From Diphasiastrum complanatum (lineage: Eukaryota > Streptophyta > Lycopodiopsida > Lycopodiales > Lycopodiaceae), in contig CM055095.1 of NCBI GenBank assembly GCA_029204225.1, forward strand, positions 48,000,510 to 48,064,509: a stretch of DNA of 64,000 bases, read 5' to 3'. Made by a program: the position numbers and the translations under genes. The notes under the pieces are model-generated. The model was given only the letters and a program-made list of their open reading frames with translations. It did no database searches and was not told the DNA's origin. Below, piece by piece: positions 1-11,794 of the stretch. Position 1 is the first letter of the stretch. Each line of letters starts with the position of its first letter.

Positions 1-1
1 A

Positions 2-275
2 CAGGATGGTCCTACTATTCTTCAGTGTGACAGCCAGAGTTGCATCCAGCTTGCCAAAAATCCTGTGTACCATGCTCGTACGAAGCATATTGAGGTGGAT
101 CAACACTTCTTACGAGAGAAGATACAAAGCGGAGAAGTTCAGCTCGAGTACTGTGATACCAACGAACAAGCAGCAGATATCTTTACTAAGGCACTTAGTA
201 GAGAAAAATTTGAAAAGTTTCGTAGCATGCTAGGTGTTGGTATGAACAAAATAGCCATTAAGGGGGGGGGGGGGG
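2..275 (+). pseudogene. Copia RNase H C-terminal fragment with polypurine tract
   Basis: An open frame enters from the left window edge and reads as the C-terminal end of Ty1/Copia RNase H. It shows the hallmarks CDSQSCIQLAKNP, HARTKHIEVDQHF and ADIFTKAL followed by a C-terminal LGV. The frame runs to about 286. At 261-275 it passes into a run of A plus 14 G, which serves as the polypurine tract from which plus-strand DNA synthesis starts. The LTR begins directly after it. Only the 3' end of pol lies in the window, so whether the rest of the element is intact cannot be seen. Confidence 0.9.
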
Positions 276-770
276 TGTTGAAATAAATGCCTATTTTCCC
301 CCTTAAGGCTTGTATACTTGTAACTTGTAAGTTGTGCATAAGACATGGGGGTAAAACATTTATGTACATAGTACACCCCACTTGTGCTAATTAGGCAAGT
401 AAATCAAGTAGGTTAAGGACCCATGTGGGTTCTAGAGCTAGAATTACCAAGACACCACCTCTATACATAACATGCTATATGTAGCCCAAACTTTGGAGGG
501 GTTTCCACGCCCTACTACACTTTGAATATTCATTCATGTTGTGTGAGCTTTGAAGTCCTCTCTCTCTTGCTTTTATGTTCTACTCCATAGCTGGTTTTCT
601 GAAGCTTTCATAGTGTACTTACTATGCTGTTATGATACTCCATAGCTAGGCCTTGGAATTTGACAGGAGAGTGGACCTGGATTGGGTCCTATGGCAGGGT
701 GGAACGTGAATCGTTCGGTCTCTTGTGGTTAACCGGCACCTGGAGGTATGCGGTAAGAGAGAGTCTAACA
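276..770 (+). repeat. Copia LTR (495 bp)
   Basis: The LTR starts with TGTTGAAAT directly after the polypurine tract and ends with GTCTAACA. Its termini form the short inverted repeat TGTT...AACA typical of LTRs. A primer-binding-site match follows the 3' end after 2 bp. The LTR therefore has pol 3' sequence on its left and 5' leader sequence on its right. An isolated 3' LTR would not have this. Confidence 0.8.
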
Positions 771-772
771 TA

Positions 773-785
773 TGATATCAGAGCC
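773..785 (+). other. Primer binding site, initiator tRNA-Met type
   Basis: TGATATCAGAGCC differs at one position from TGGTATCAGAGCC, the complement of the 3' end of plant initiator tRNA-Met used by most Copia and many Gypsy elements. It lies 2 bp after the LTR end. Confidence 0.75.
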
Positions 786-1488
786 AGTGTATGCCGAAAG
801 CAGGTGTGTTGATCCGAAAGGGTTATCTTGTAAGTTATGATCTGTTTCGAAATTCATTGTTAAGTGGGAAATGTGTTTTATTCACATTTTGTTTCCTTCT
901 AACATCTGTTTTTAATGTTTTTTTGAGTTAAAAAAAAACAACAGATTTGGCTCCTCTCCGCGCTGCCACATGGTACTGTCCTGCAGCGGACAGGTGGCAG
1001 CAGACAGCGGACAGTAGTTCTGCGCGATTTGGCACTGATTCCGTGAAGTTCAACGGCGGAAATCAAGCTCCACAAATCAGCGATGGCCTACTCTTGTCTG
1101 CGGAGGCCCATGGAGCGGGTGCGGACCAGCGAAGGGGGGGGGAGGTCCTGAGCGCCAACTAGGAAAGTAAACCTGGCAGGTGGCCCAGGTCACCCACATC
1201 TGACCTGTGAAGGCTTAGGTGGCAAAGTATTGTCATTTGGCAGATTGTGATCAAGCATGTAAAGGGAGGCATGCCTCTCCTATGCTGAGTCTCATGAGAA
1301 GAGAGAGTGGAGGTGGTGGTACATCTATCCCTTTGCTGTCTTCTTATCCTTGTGGCAGCCATGGACAATACCATTTGGATAGCAGAGAAGCCAGCAAGCT
1401 TGAGTTTGTATTTGCCTTCCTTGAGTTGATTGTGTTCTCTTGCAACTCTTATCTCCTTTCTCAATTCACCTCTCTTGCTCTTGAATAA
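786..1488. other. Retroelement leader, no gene recognised
   Basis: This stretch follows the primer binding site and precedes a Gypsy-like gag start. It holds an A-run near 931-938 and GC-rich sequence at 945-1160. The short open frames on either strand have no recognisable domain. It is best read as untranslated leader of a retroelement. Confidence 0.4.
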
Positions 1489-2916
1489 TGGATCCTAATC
1501 CTACCACACAGCCTATGTCTCCTGGTCATGAGGTTACAGCATCTACCTCTACCTTAGATTCCGAAGCGTTATTGCTTGCAATTAATAGTCTATAGCAACA
1601 AATTGTTGATTTGCAATCCAAACACTCTCAAGATCAGCAAGATTTGAAAGAATTGACGCAATTAAGGCAACTATTGCATCAACCTTTGTTCACCCTTGAG
1701 ATTTTCGCTGGGGAAAAGAAGGATAGAACCCCTGAAGCGGTCTTTCCGTGGATTGATCGGTGGAACTCGCACTTCTCCATGCAATGGTTGGCCTTTTATT
1801 TGAAATTTTTTTCATTTATTGAAAAAAATTTCAACAAGCGCCCAAACCTAAAAAAATTATACAAAGTATTAGAATCTAAAATAAAATATAATAAATAATT
1901 CCATGCTAAGCATAGGACGTTTGACAATTTAAAAAGAATTTAGCTTAGCCTGACAAGCATAACCAAAAAAAGGTATCTATGATGAGCATAACAAATAAAA
2001 TTTACCTGACCACTACGAAATGCCAACTAATAGTAGCTGCCATATTTTGTGAGGCTTTGAGCTGGATTCTTTGCTTGCACACAAAGAGCTTTGAGCTCTA
2101 ACTGATTAACATCTTCGACTTTGGAGACTTTGACGTGTTCATTATGATTCATCCGACGACAACAAGATCAACTTAGCCATCATGTACTTGCGAGGTAAAG
2201 CTTTTACGTGGTGGCAAGATTTAATGGTTAGCCTGAAACACCTAAACATTGAGAAGATTTTTGTAAGGCCTTTAAGGCGGCCTTCCTTCCCATCTTAGAT
2301 GAATTTGAATTTTATCGTTAGTATGCAACGATACATATGGGGAACCGGCCCCTGGATCAATATTTACAAGAGTTTCAAGAGGTTTATTCTCGTTTGCCAG
2401 CTAGAGATTAGGAGGAACCAACCTTTTACCCTCGAGGCTGCGGTTCGCTTTGCCAGGATTTACGATGATACTCGTATAGTGGCCAAGCTTGAGTGTAGTG
2501 TCTTGCCCGAGGGACTTAGACAGAAATTCCAAGAGGTATATTGTTGTTTTGCTACTAGAATAGATCCTTTGTTGGTTAAATTGCATATTATTCTAGGATT
2601 GCCTAGAGACTATTAGTTAGAGGTTAGGAGGAACCAACCTCTTACTCTTGATGATGCGGTCCGCTTCCCCCGTATGTACGATGATACTCGTATAGTGGCT
2701 AAGCCTGAGCCTGGTGTTTCACCCGAAGTAAAGGGTAAGAAACTATTCTTTTCAAAGAAAGAAAAAGACAAGGTAAAGGAGACACCTTCGAGTCCTAGTA
2801 AGTCGAAGAAAAGATCTACTATGGACCAAGAGACCTTTGCGAAAGCCAGAAGTGGCATTCTGTGCTTTAATTGCATGGAACCAGGTCATGTGGAAAAGGA
2901 ATTCCCAAAGAAATAG
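1489..2916 (+). pseudogene. Ty3/Gypsy gag remnant, broken
   Basis: A Gypsy-type gag begins near 1489 (MDPNPTTQP) and shows FAGEKKDRTPEAVFPWIDRW, then, after an interruption at about 1797-2140, the capsid motif LRGKAFTWW near 2190. A basic linker leads to a zinc knuckle near 2861-2905, CFNCMEPGHVEKEF. The last cysteine of the CX2CX4HX4C knuckle is phenylalanine here, so zinc binding is probably lost. There are several in-frame stops. A block of about 120 bp is duplicated, at 2399-2515 and 2613-2733. The AT-rich interruption looks like an insertion, but I saw no clear termini. Confidence 0.75.
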
Positions 2917-2989
2917 AGGCAAGCTAAAGGGGCATCTTTTAAGATGCCAGATAACTCTAGCATTTTAAGTATTGATCTTTCCTTTGTTG

Positions 2990-3377
2990 GTAATTCTATG
3001 TGTTGCATTGTTGTTTTAACGCGGCTTTTTGGCCCTCACGACCTCATTCGAATGAAGGGGGTTGTTGGTGGCCGAGCCGTGACAGTTTTATTTGACGAAG
3101 GTTCTACGCACAACTTTATTAACTCTACCTTGTTGCAGAAGCTAAAGGTGGAAACAAGGCAAAGTGACTACCGATATTTGTGAAGCTGGCAACGGGAGCG
3201 GAAAGCCAAGTATGGGACCTGATAGTCCCTCATCTGCCAATTCAAATACAATCCTATAAAGACAATTTAGACTTTCATATTATGAATCTAGATAAAGTAG
3301 ATGTAATACTTGGTAAGGAGTGGTTCTATGAGAGGAATGAATTGTTGAAGAAAAACTATGTTGTCATTATTACATAA
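2990..3377 (+). pseudogene. Gypsy aspartic protease remnant
   Basis: The frame contains TVLFDEGSTHNFI and, about 80 residues later, DVILGKEWF, which matches the retropepsin layout of Ty3/Gypsy polyproteins (active site normally D-S/T-G, later ILG.W). The active site reads DEG rather than DSG, and a TGA at 3181-3183 breaks the frame. Both argue against activity. It lies downstream of the gag remnant in the normal gag-PR order. Confidence 0.75.
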
Positions 3378-3654
3378 CGGCTCACTCATTGAATTGAATG
3401 GAAATGTGGATATTTCTTCTCCTTATATATTTTATGCTTTAGAAACAGTTAAATGCCTGGACATTGTTGATTGTAATTCATACATGTGTTCGTTGAAGGA
3501 TTTCACTTATTATAAGAAATGCAATTTGCAAATTCATAACATGCAAGTTTAACAACCTAAAACAAGAAAATCCATCAAAAGGCGAAACTTTCAGAAAACT
3601 TAGACAAGAATTTAACGATGTTTTCCTAGATAGCTTCATGAGGGTCTTCCCCCC

Positions 3655-4330
3655 TCTAGGGGAGTTGACCATGGTATTAAGCTCCTTCCTGGTAGCTCGC
3701 TTCTCTCCTTGTATCCTTACAGGATGAGTACTACCGAAAAGGATGAAGTTTATAGGCAACTGCAAAACTACCTTAAGATGGGCCATGTTAAGCCTAGTAA
3801 GTCCCCTTGGGGTGGTCCAATTATTTTAGTTGATAAAAAAGACGGAGGTACTTGTCGTGTGAGACTTTAAAAATTTAAATAAGTTAACGATTACCTCAAA
3901 TGGATGAACTGCTTGATCGATTACATGGTGCAAAGTACTTCACCGAATCGATTTGAGATCAGGGTATTATTAGATTCAAGAGTGAGGACGTAGAAAAAAC
4001 CGGGTTTAGGACTAGGTATGGCCACTATGAGTTTCTAGTTTTACCATTTGGCTTGACAAATGCTCCGGCGACTTTCTAGCAGATGATGAATGATCTTCTT
4101 TGTCCATATCTAGGAAAGTTTGTCATAGTTTACTTAAAAGATATTCTCATCTATAGTAAGACTTTGGAGGAGCATGAGGAGCATCTCAGCACTGTCTGAA
4201 AGTTACTAAGACAGGAGAAGCTCTTTGCCAAGGAATCCAAATGCGTTTTTTTCTAGAAGACATTTATATATCTTGATCATGTCATTTCGGACCATGGGTT
4301 AGAAATTGACCCAAATAAAGTCCGTTTTGA
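3655..4330 (+). pseudogene. Gypsy reverse transcriptase remnant with altered catalytic box
   Basis: Across several stops and frame changes the sequence reads as Gypsy reverse transcriptase: PYRMSTTEKDEVYRQL, then PSKSPWGGPIILVDKKDGG, then [15 protein letters not shown]. The catalytic motif near 4126-4155 is [10 protein letters not shown], where active elements have Y/F-x-DD. Lysine replaces the first aspartate, so the enzyme could not catalyse polymerisation even with the stops ignored. The match ends near 4330, shortly before a poly-C run and an abrupt change to Copia sequence. Confidence 0.85.
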
Positions 4331-4427
4331 CATGCATAAAAAAATTTGCAGCATTTTCTCTCCTCCAGCGCATGCGGACCAAATGCCAAAAAAATTGCGA
4401 TTTTTATGCAATTTTTTTTTGTGTTTA

Positions 4428-4440
4428 CCCCCCCCCCCCC
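4428..4440 (+). repeat. Poly-C tract near Gypsy/Copia junction
   Basis: Thirteen consecutive C residues follow an A/T-rich patch. Gypsy reverse transcriptase lies to the left and the Copia reverse transcriptase 3' part starts about 25 bp to the right. The tract marks a junction between unrelated elements, or a filled breakpoint. Confidence 0.6.
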
Positions 4441-4464
4441 GGAACACATTCTGCTACAATTAAG

Positions 4465-5460
4465 ATACATATTTTGAGGAGCTTGGTTTTCAGAGTAGTG
4501 CGGAGCCTACTCTTTATGTTATGTTAAAAGATGATTAGATTATTATTGTAGTGAAGTATGTTGATGATGTTATCATCACGGGTTCTAATCACATTTTGAT
4601 TTGGAACATCAAGAAAGATCTGTCATCATAGTTTGACATGAAAGATCCTGGTTCACGATAGTACTTTCTCGGGATTAAGGTATGGAGAGTAACACGAGGT
4701 CTATTTTTTTCTCAATCTAAGTATGCTCATGAACTTCTGGAAATTTTTTGGGATGTCAGAGTGCAAACCAATTTCAACTCCATATGATTGTGGATGCAAG
4801 CTTACGAAAGCCGAGGAAAATCAAGATCTGGATGAATTGTTTCATAGACTTCTTGTCGGAAGTTTGATCTTTCTAACTACTACACGACTAGATATTGCTT
4901 ATGCTTTAAGTATGGTTAGTTAGTTTATGGCTAAGCAAAAGCAGTTTCGTTGAAAAGATGCAGAGCGATACTCAAGTATATCAAGGGTACTTTATAGTTT
5001 GGTATCTACTATGGAAGGCAAGATGTTTTGCAATTACAAGGATATGTAGATGCAGATTGGGGGCTAGAGATGCAAAAGATCGAAGATTTACAAGTAAATA
5101 TGTCTTTAATCTTGGGTTAGGTCGATATCATGGAGTTCGAAGAAGCAGCCTACCATTGGAGGCAGAGTACCGAATTGTTATGAGTGTAGCATGCGAGGCA
5201 ATTTGATTGCGAAGGATTCTACACGATCTTCATATGGTACATATAAGCTGGCAAAGAATCTGGTTTTCCAAAGCAAGGGGAAGCATATACAACCACATTT
5301 CATTAGAGATAAATTTCAAAATCTTGAAGTGGGGCTTATCTATTGTCCTATATGGAAGAGCAATATGCAGACATTTTTACTGAAGGACTTAGTATAAATG
5401 AATCTGAGAAGTTTAGAGAACTTTTAGGAGTAATAGATAACAAAGTAAACAATAAGGGGG
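4465..5460 (+). pseudogene. Copia RT (3' part) and RNase H remnant with polypurine tract
   Basis: The region reads as Ty1/Copia: LGFQSSAEPTLYV, the catalytic box KYVDDVIITGS near 4550-4580, SKYAHELL, KPISTPYDCG, LDIAYALSMV, then RNase H with KGKHIQPHFIRDK and EQYADIFTEGL near 5340-5400. Several stops and frame changes make it a pseudogene, although the YVDD box is intact. It ends in AATAAGGGGG (5451-5460), a polypurine tract placed directly before an LTR start. Confidence 0.85.
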
Positions 5461-5912
5461 TGTTAGGAAATAATGTTTATTTCGTATTCCTAATGTTCCT
5501 AGGCCATGGCTGCGTGCTATTTTAGGGGCTTATACTATTTTATGAAGTTCTTAGTCTAAAAAAATCTTATGCATGTAGTGGGGCGTAGAAGGGCTTTGTT
5601 TTGGCTCTTAGAAATTGGTCAAGGCTTTTACTTGATATAGACATTAACTTCAGATATTTTCTTTTAATACTAGCATAGCTTTTACTTGAACTAGAATAAG
5701 GAAAATATTATATAAGGAGGACCAGCGCCCACCTCCGTGGATTTTGTAGCAAGTTTGTGCTCTTCTTCTCATTAATCTAATGCTTAATAATCTCTCAATC
5801 TGGTCTTCATTGGTGTGTGTGAGTGCTGATATGGTTAGTTCACTGAATCTGGTCTTCATTGGTGTGTGTGAGTGCTGATATGATTAGTTCACTCCTAACT
5901 AGGAATTGAACA
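5461..5912 (+). repeat. LTR copy A of a Copia LTR family
   Basis: Starts TGTTAGGAAATAATG right after the polypurine tract. It carries a family-specific block near 5501-5530 (GGCCATGGCTGCGTGCTAT, then AGGGGC) that recurs in copies B, C and D. Near its 3' end a 49-bp unit is duplicated in tandem (5797-5845 and 5846-5894). The right boundary is uncertain, because the expected terminal CTAACA is not clean. Confidence 0.7.
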
Positions 5913-6059
5913 TTGAATTCCAATAAGAAGGGATGGGTGTGGAAAGCAGAGGAATGTGAAGGTAGATAGATTGCATGAGATCTATCAAACTAGTCATTTT
6001 TTGAGTATTTTACAAAAATGTGGTGGTGCCGGCGATTTTGACCAAATGGTCATCTAGTT

Positions 6060-6480
6060 GTACTTCAAATTATCATGTGAGGAAGAGGCAAAAGAATGTG
6101 TGTTAGGCATGATGAAGAAGCGAAAAACGATCTAGAAAAGGAATGTAGAAGGAAGTAGGGAAGTGTAACAAGGGGTTATAGGCCAATAAAAGATAGCCAC
6201 GACAGTGAAGGCACAACAATAAGAAAAAATTGGGCAGCAAGAGAAAAGCAAAGAGGCAAGAAGAGAAGTGGAGAGGCAGCGATGGAGAGCTAAGAAGGAC
6301 TAGAACACATAAGTAGGGCAGCAAGGAGGGATGAACTTCGTTAGCGGTAGCAAGGGGAGGAGAGGAAAGAGAGGGGGGCAACAAGGAAGGGGGGATGATA
6401 GAGGAGGGCGATGAAGGACTAGTGGGGCAATGAAGGAGGTGAAATGAGAGAGAGGTAGGGCGATGTAGGGCTAGGAAAGT
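6060..6480. repeat. Purine-rich low-complexity stretch
   Basis: About 400 bp of G- and A-rich sequence (GAAGAG, AGGAAG, GGGGCAA variants) on the plus strand. The complement reads as low-complexity open frame rich in Leu, Ser and Pro. I see no gene here. Confidence 0.6.
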
Positions 6481-6913
6481 TTTTTCAGCAATTAGATAAC
6501 CGTAGGAATGTTCTCATGTATGTAATTCCAACTTTCGTTGCAAAAAGATATGATGGTCTTATTCAAAAGTAAAAAATTAATGTTTCCAAAAAAGTGTCAG
6601 CAAAGAAAATGCTTCTTCAAGGACACCTTACTGTTAGGAAAACAATGGAGAAGTTCCCTCTGCAATTGAAGGCTAGAGGGAGAAAAATGGTCAGAGAATA
6701 AATTTTCCAAACAGAAAAAAAGCAATAGGAGAAGGCATGAAAGTTCTCATCTATTTATACTTCTGTCCCAAAAAGAGTTGAAATAGATGACCTTCAAAAG
6801 CAGGGGCTTCCAGAAATAGGCAACTAGGAAACCAATGCAACTAACATATCAGTTCTAGGAAACCATATGCAACTAACATATAAGTTCCGCTCACAAAGAA
6901 AAAAATTATGGGC

Positions 6914-7000
6914 AAAAATGTCTATTGAAGACTAGAGAGAGAATGAGCCAGAGAACAAAAATGTCTATTGAAGGCTAGAGAGAGAAAATGAGCCAGAGAA
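6914..7000 (+). repeat. Two tandem 43-bp units
   Basis: AAAAATGTCTATTGAAG starts at 6914 and again at 6957, and both are followed by a CTAGAGAGAGA...GAGCCAGAGAA body. The rest of 6480-8218 is AT-rich, has no recognisable domain on either strand, and probably is decayed transposon. Confidence 0.6.
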
Positions 7001-8218
7001 GAAAGATCTCTGGAGAGAGTGTCTCTAGTTCCTACTCATACTCTATTAAATCTACCACCCTTCAAAAGAGGCCCATCTCCTTATAAATAAAACCTGCTTA
7101 ACGAATATTATTGCTTGTGCCAAGTGTAAGTTATGGGCCCATGATTGCACAAAATCATTAACCTTAAAGAAATATTTCCTTCAATACTGGTGCAACTTGA
7201 ACAAACTTGAGTGAAAAACAATGTATCTCATGGAAATGTTACAATTTGAAGCTAATATGAAAACCACGATATGAATGGCTGGATGATGATGCGACTTTTG
7301 ACACTGCAAAAGAACAGCTCTTTACACGTAGAAATATCTCAGATTGTGTTGACCGATAGTCGCATCGAAACATAGTGGTCACCTTCTCATAGCCTCATAT
7401 AAGCTACTGCACCACCAGTGGACTGAAGCAATATGTGCTATAAGCACTTTGCTACCACATGTGAAGGAAAGGACATTGATAACATGTGCGTTGGAAACTC
7501 TATGGCCACATACCATTGGAGGAATCCATGCCAACAAATGATTGCACTAGCATCATCAATCATATACATGCCTTGCCAAATAATGGACCAACAACACAAG
7601 AAGTTAAGGCTATGACCACTCTTCGACTACATTGATCCAAGAAAACAAGAGTGTCAAGAAGAATGCTCATACCAACAACACAAAGGTTCCAAGCTATAGG
7701 AAGGACTCGTGAATGCAAAGTAGCCTCAACACAAACATGAGCAATGACATTTGAAGCTAGTCGTATTGATCAAGAATGCCATGTAGTAGCAGTAATGAGT
7801 GGGCATAGGCATGGATCCCTATCTGTCTGAAGGACCATGAATGCAAATGACTACTAGCAATAATTGTTGTAGAGGTATCCCAAGCCACTTGTATAAACTA
7901 TGAATGCCACATAGTGGCAAGTAGAAATGGATTTGTATGTCCAAAGAGATTCCAAGTAAGGTGACAAGATTGCGCATAACATTTAACATCATCAATAGTT
8001 GGTTTCACCAAAGTATAAGGTAGAGGAGCAAGAATAACCAAATGCGAATTCTCTAAACAGTCATGCCAAAGAAGTTGTAAAGACCAAGTTCATTTGTATC
8101 AGAACGACTTTGCGTGCAAGTATCATAATGAATGATAAGTCAGTGTAGAAATCTAGAACACTAGCATGTATATGGATCATTCGACTTATTGTCAAGATTG
8201 TAGAAACAAAAATGGGAA

Positions 8219-8470
8219 TATGCTCTTAGTATAAATATTGGACGTCTACTATATGGATATTATCTCGTGACCTCCAAATTTTTTGTAGATACCGCATTAT
8301 GCTTTGAGCGAATATGTGTCATGTCTGTAGGAATATGAGATGTAGGAAGCTCTTAGTGTAAATATTCGACTTTTGCTACATGAGGATCATCTCGTGACCT
8401 ATCCAAATCCTTCGTAGATTATGCATCATGCTGTAAGCGATCCAACTCTGTAGGTATATGTGTTGATTCC
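8219..8470 (+). repeat. Two diverged tandem units of about 127 bp
   Basis: The order CTCTTAGTATAAATATT, then ATCTCGTGACCT, GTAGAT and GCATTATGCT is followed by a diverged second copy starting near 8351. No coding function is visible. Confidence 0.55.
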
Positions 8471-8592
8471 TCATCATCCGTTATCCCCTTTGTGTTTGAA
8501 TACGAGTTTGCTCTGCATGATGTTGGTTGTGTTTTGAGCCTAGCTATGGAGTATGTTGTTAGAGTTAATGTTCGCATTGTTACCCCTAATGC

Positions 8593-9011
8593 TGTTGTTT
8601 AGGATTAATTAGGATTATAAGGCCATGCCTGCGTGCTGATACTAGGGGCCCTTACCTATATTTAGTAAAGTCAAGTTAGATTTTAGTTAGACTCAAGTTT
8701 GAGATTCTATGCTTGATTTGGAGCACAAGTTTTGCTATAGATAGGTGTTGGGTGCTTTTACCTTATATAGAGACATCAATCAGCCAATTGCTTTTAGGTT
8801 GCTTTTCCATTATTGGCATAGACACTTGATGCCAAATTCTATAAATATGTAGTGCATTGTAGTCTCTTTGCAATGGGACATAGTCAGAGTACATCTCATC
8901 ATTATGCTTCCTCATTGTTGTTTGTGCTCTCTTTCATGTGTACGACTATTGTCTAACAACAATAGGAATCTTGTGTTGGGTAACTTGTATGAGCAAGTCG
9001 GTTTTCTAACA
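8593..9011 (+). repeat. LTR copy B (419 bp)
   Basis: Starts TGTTGTTTAGGATT and ends TTTTCTAACA. It carries the family block GGCCATGCCTGCGTGCTGAT at 8621-8640, and a TATA-like CTATAAATA lies near 8840. A primer-binding-site match follows immediately, so this is a 5' LTR in plus orientation. Copy D has the same length. Confidence 0.8.
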
Positions 9012-9023
9012 TGGTATCAAAGC
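9012..9023 (+). other. Primer binding site of LTR B element
   Basis: TGGTATCAAAGC matches the initiator tRNA-Met complement TGGTATCAGAGC with one mismatch and abuts the LTR end. Confidence 0.75.
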
Positions 9024-11467
9024 ATCGGTTCAAGATTCGAGAGAACAAGCATGTACTCAATGAACAAGATTAATTATCATATGCAGATTGATTCGACCAT
9101 CTTCGAGATGGTGTCCCTAGCCAGCTCTTAATTTCAATTTTCATCTACAAGGGTGGCAGCTTTGTGGAAGGAGATTTGGCGCTACAAGGAATCAAGCTGT
9201 GTTGCAAGAGGAGATTATGACAGCTGCCTAGGATTTCAAAAGGATCAGAATTTCAAGAGAGCTAAAGTTATTTGCTGTAGTTTGTTTTGTAGGAAGAGGA
9301 AGATCGTTATAGTACTGCAGGTTTAGGTCGTTGGAATTGCTATAAATTAGAATTTCTAGTTGGAAGGAATTGTTGCTCATTGGGCTGAAATGTTCCTAGA
9401 GCAAATTGATGCAAGTATAGCAAGGTATGCTGGTGCCTACATAAAGCAAATTGCAAATCCACTAGATGCATCTGCTTTGGATGGTATAGGTAGCTTGATA
9501 CAAAAATCAAGTTCATTGTTGAAAAGTTTGATTGTCAAAGATCAAGTTTGACCATCATCATTGCATGTACATTTGATCATCATCATAGTGAAGATCGAGA
9601 TTGGTATTGGAGTTGGAGTTGTTGCTTGCACGTGAAAGTACAACAAGGCAATCATATAGAAGTGGTAGTTCCAAATGCAAGTTGAGGATGGTTACATGCA
9701 AGACAAAGCACGAGGAATACTATTTATACAAGTGGCTGGGAGTTGTATGGGAAATATAGACTATGCATCTATATCGAAGTAAATCGATAGTTAAGTCAAG
9801 ACATAGTTTCATTGTTTTGCAGTTTCTTATCATGGTGGCAGTGATAAGTTCATTATTACAAGTGATAGTTGTGACAAGCTGTGTGGGAAGTTTAGTTTAG
9901 GAAGAAAGTTTCATTTATGTGGTGGTCAAGTAGATTCTTGGATACCATCCAAGTCATAGTTGATCCTTCATGTGGTGGTACCAACAAGTGAGATCAATTC
10001 TATCAGGTGGAGATCTAGTTTGAGTTGGAAAAAAGTTGTTTCTTCAAGTTTTTGAATTTACACAAGTTTCTGACATGTGGTAGATTCAGTTGTTTCCAAT
10101 CAGATTTGGAAGATCAGGTTGTTGATTAGCCTTTGAAAGTCAACAGTTTAGGTTGCTGTTTAGTCTCATGAAAACAACAAGATTCTTTATTGAATCGATA
10201 GGTTGTTGTTTAGCCTCATAAAAATAACAGGATTCATTTATTAAATCGACAGGAGGTTGTTTAGCCTCATGATAAATCTCAGGGGTCATTTATTAATCAG
10301 CCTTAGAAAATCATTATGAAGTCATCTCAAGTGAAGCATGGTTCCTTCAAGGTTGGGAAGTATTAGGAATCTTTGATCTCTACCTTTGTTTATCATCATG
10401 GATGATTTTGGTATAGGGATGTGTTAGAAAAGATTCAGGATTATTGTTTTATGATGGAGGTGTTTACAACTCTTAATCAGGAGGAAGATGGACATACATA
10501 TACACGAGTCGAAAAGTTTGCACATGACATAGTGTGAGGGGCATGTTGAGATGCTTTCTAGGTTTCAAGTGGCTCTATGTGTGAGATAGAGGTAGGAGAT
10601 TTCATGGAGAAGATAGTATCAACTTGTGTGAGATGCCTTTTGAGATAGCAGATATTTTTTGTAAGGAAGTATTGCATACTTTATATCTTTCTATTGGGGA
10701 TGATCTATTACTTGCATATTTTGTTTGGTTCATAAATGACATTGTATTTGAATCATTGTTGGAGAGTGGTTGGATGCAAACGTAAAGTGTTATCAATGGT
10801 TTTCAAGACCAACATTCAGGGGGAGTAGTTTAGCTAAGTCCATCATAGGAAAGTACCAGGAGATTTGAAATGGATTCAATTCAAGGAATCAACACAAGTG
10901 GAGCCAACTTCTTATGAAGTACAGGTTTCTAACATGGGTGTTGATTAAGGAGATTTGTTGTTGACATTTTGCTACTTACGATTGTTATGATGGTGCTATG
11001 GTAATCAAAGAGGATTACATTTTATGTATGCGTGTTGGTGAGATCCTTACATTTTTGTGGTAGCTTGGAAGATGTTCAAAGAGACCAAGGGATTCAATCA
11101 TCAAGAAAAGTTCTCAAAGTTATGCAAAGGTTATCATGTCTACATTATTGGATTTTTGCATTATTTGATTAAGGGGAGTCAAGTTATTTGATCCAAAGGA
11201 ACCCAAAGAATCGTTGCACTCATGGAGGCCACACATATGCACTAAAGGGACATGAGGACAAAAGCAAGACATTGTGAAATCATATGAAGCAGGTTCATGT
11301 AAAAAGGATCGACATACAAAGGAATTCTACGTAATCATATGAAGGAAATTCTATATCGAGTAATGAAGACATTGAGATCAGAGTTGATCTTGAATTCTAC
11401 ATAAGAATTGAGGATCTTCGTTATATGGGTGTCATGTAGGATACACATGCATACTTGTGCTATGTGT
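9024..11467 (+). mobile_element. Internal region of a non-coding LTR element (LARD-like)
   Basis: About 2.4 kb lies between LTR B with its primer site and the same-orientation LTR C. No gag, protease, integrase, reverse transcriptase or RNase H motif is visible in either strand, and stops are dense. A purine run CAGGGGGAG at 10817-10825 resembles a polypurine tract but lies 640 bp before LTR C. The layout fits a large retrotransposon derivative that depends on another element's enzymes. An internally deleted and decayed Copia element is the alternative. Confidence 0.5.
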
Positions 11468-11785
11468 TGTTGTCTAGGATTAATGAGGATTATTGGGCCA
11501 TGCCTGCGTGCTGATACTAGGTTTTAGTTAGATTCAAGTTTGAGATTCTAGTGCTTGATTTGAACCACAAGTTTTGCTATAGATAGCTATTTGGTGCTTT
11601 CACCTTATATAGAGACATCAATTAGGCGACTGATTTTGAGTTGCTTTTTCATTATTGGCATAGAGACTTGATGCCAAATCTATAAGTATGTAGTGCAGTC
11701 CATTTGCTCTGGGACAAAGTTGGAGTACATCTCGTCATTATGCTTCATCATTGTTGTTTGTGTTCTCTTTCATGTGTATTACTCT
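11468..11785 (+). repeat. LTR copy C, truncated
   Basis: Starts TGTTGTCTAGGATTAATG and is collinear with copy B through the family block (11498-11517) to CTCTTTCATGTGTA. About 40 bp present in B are missing after the block. The 3' end is replaced near 11780 by the 3' end of a minus-strand Copia element. Confidence 0.7.
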
Positions 11786-11794
11786 TCAACACCC

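Noticed and set aside
10812-10830. CAGGGGGAG as the polypurine tract of the B-C element
   Set aside because: It lies 640 bp before LTR C, so it cannot prime at that LTR; kept only as a note.
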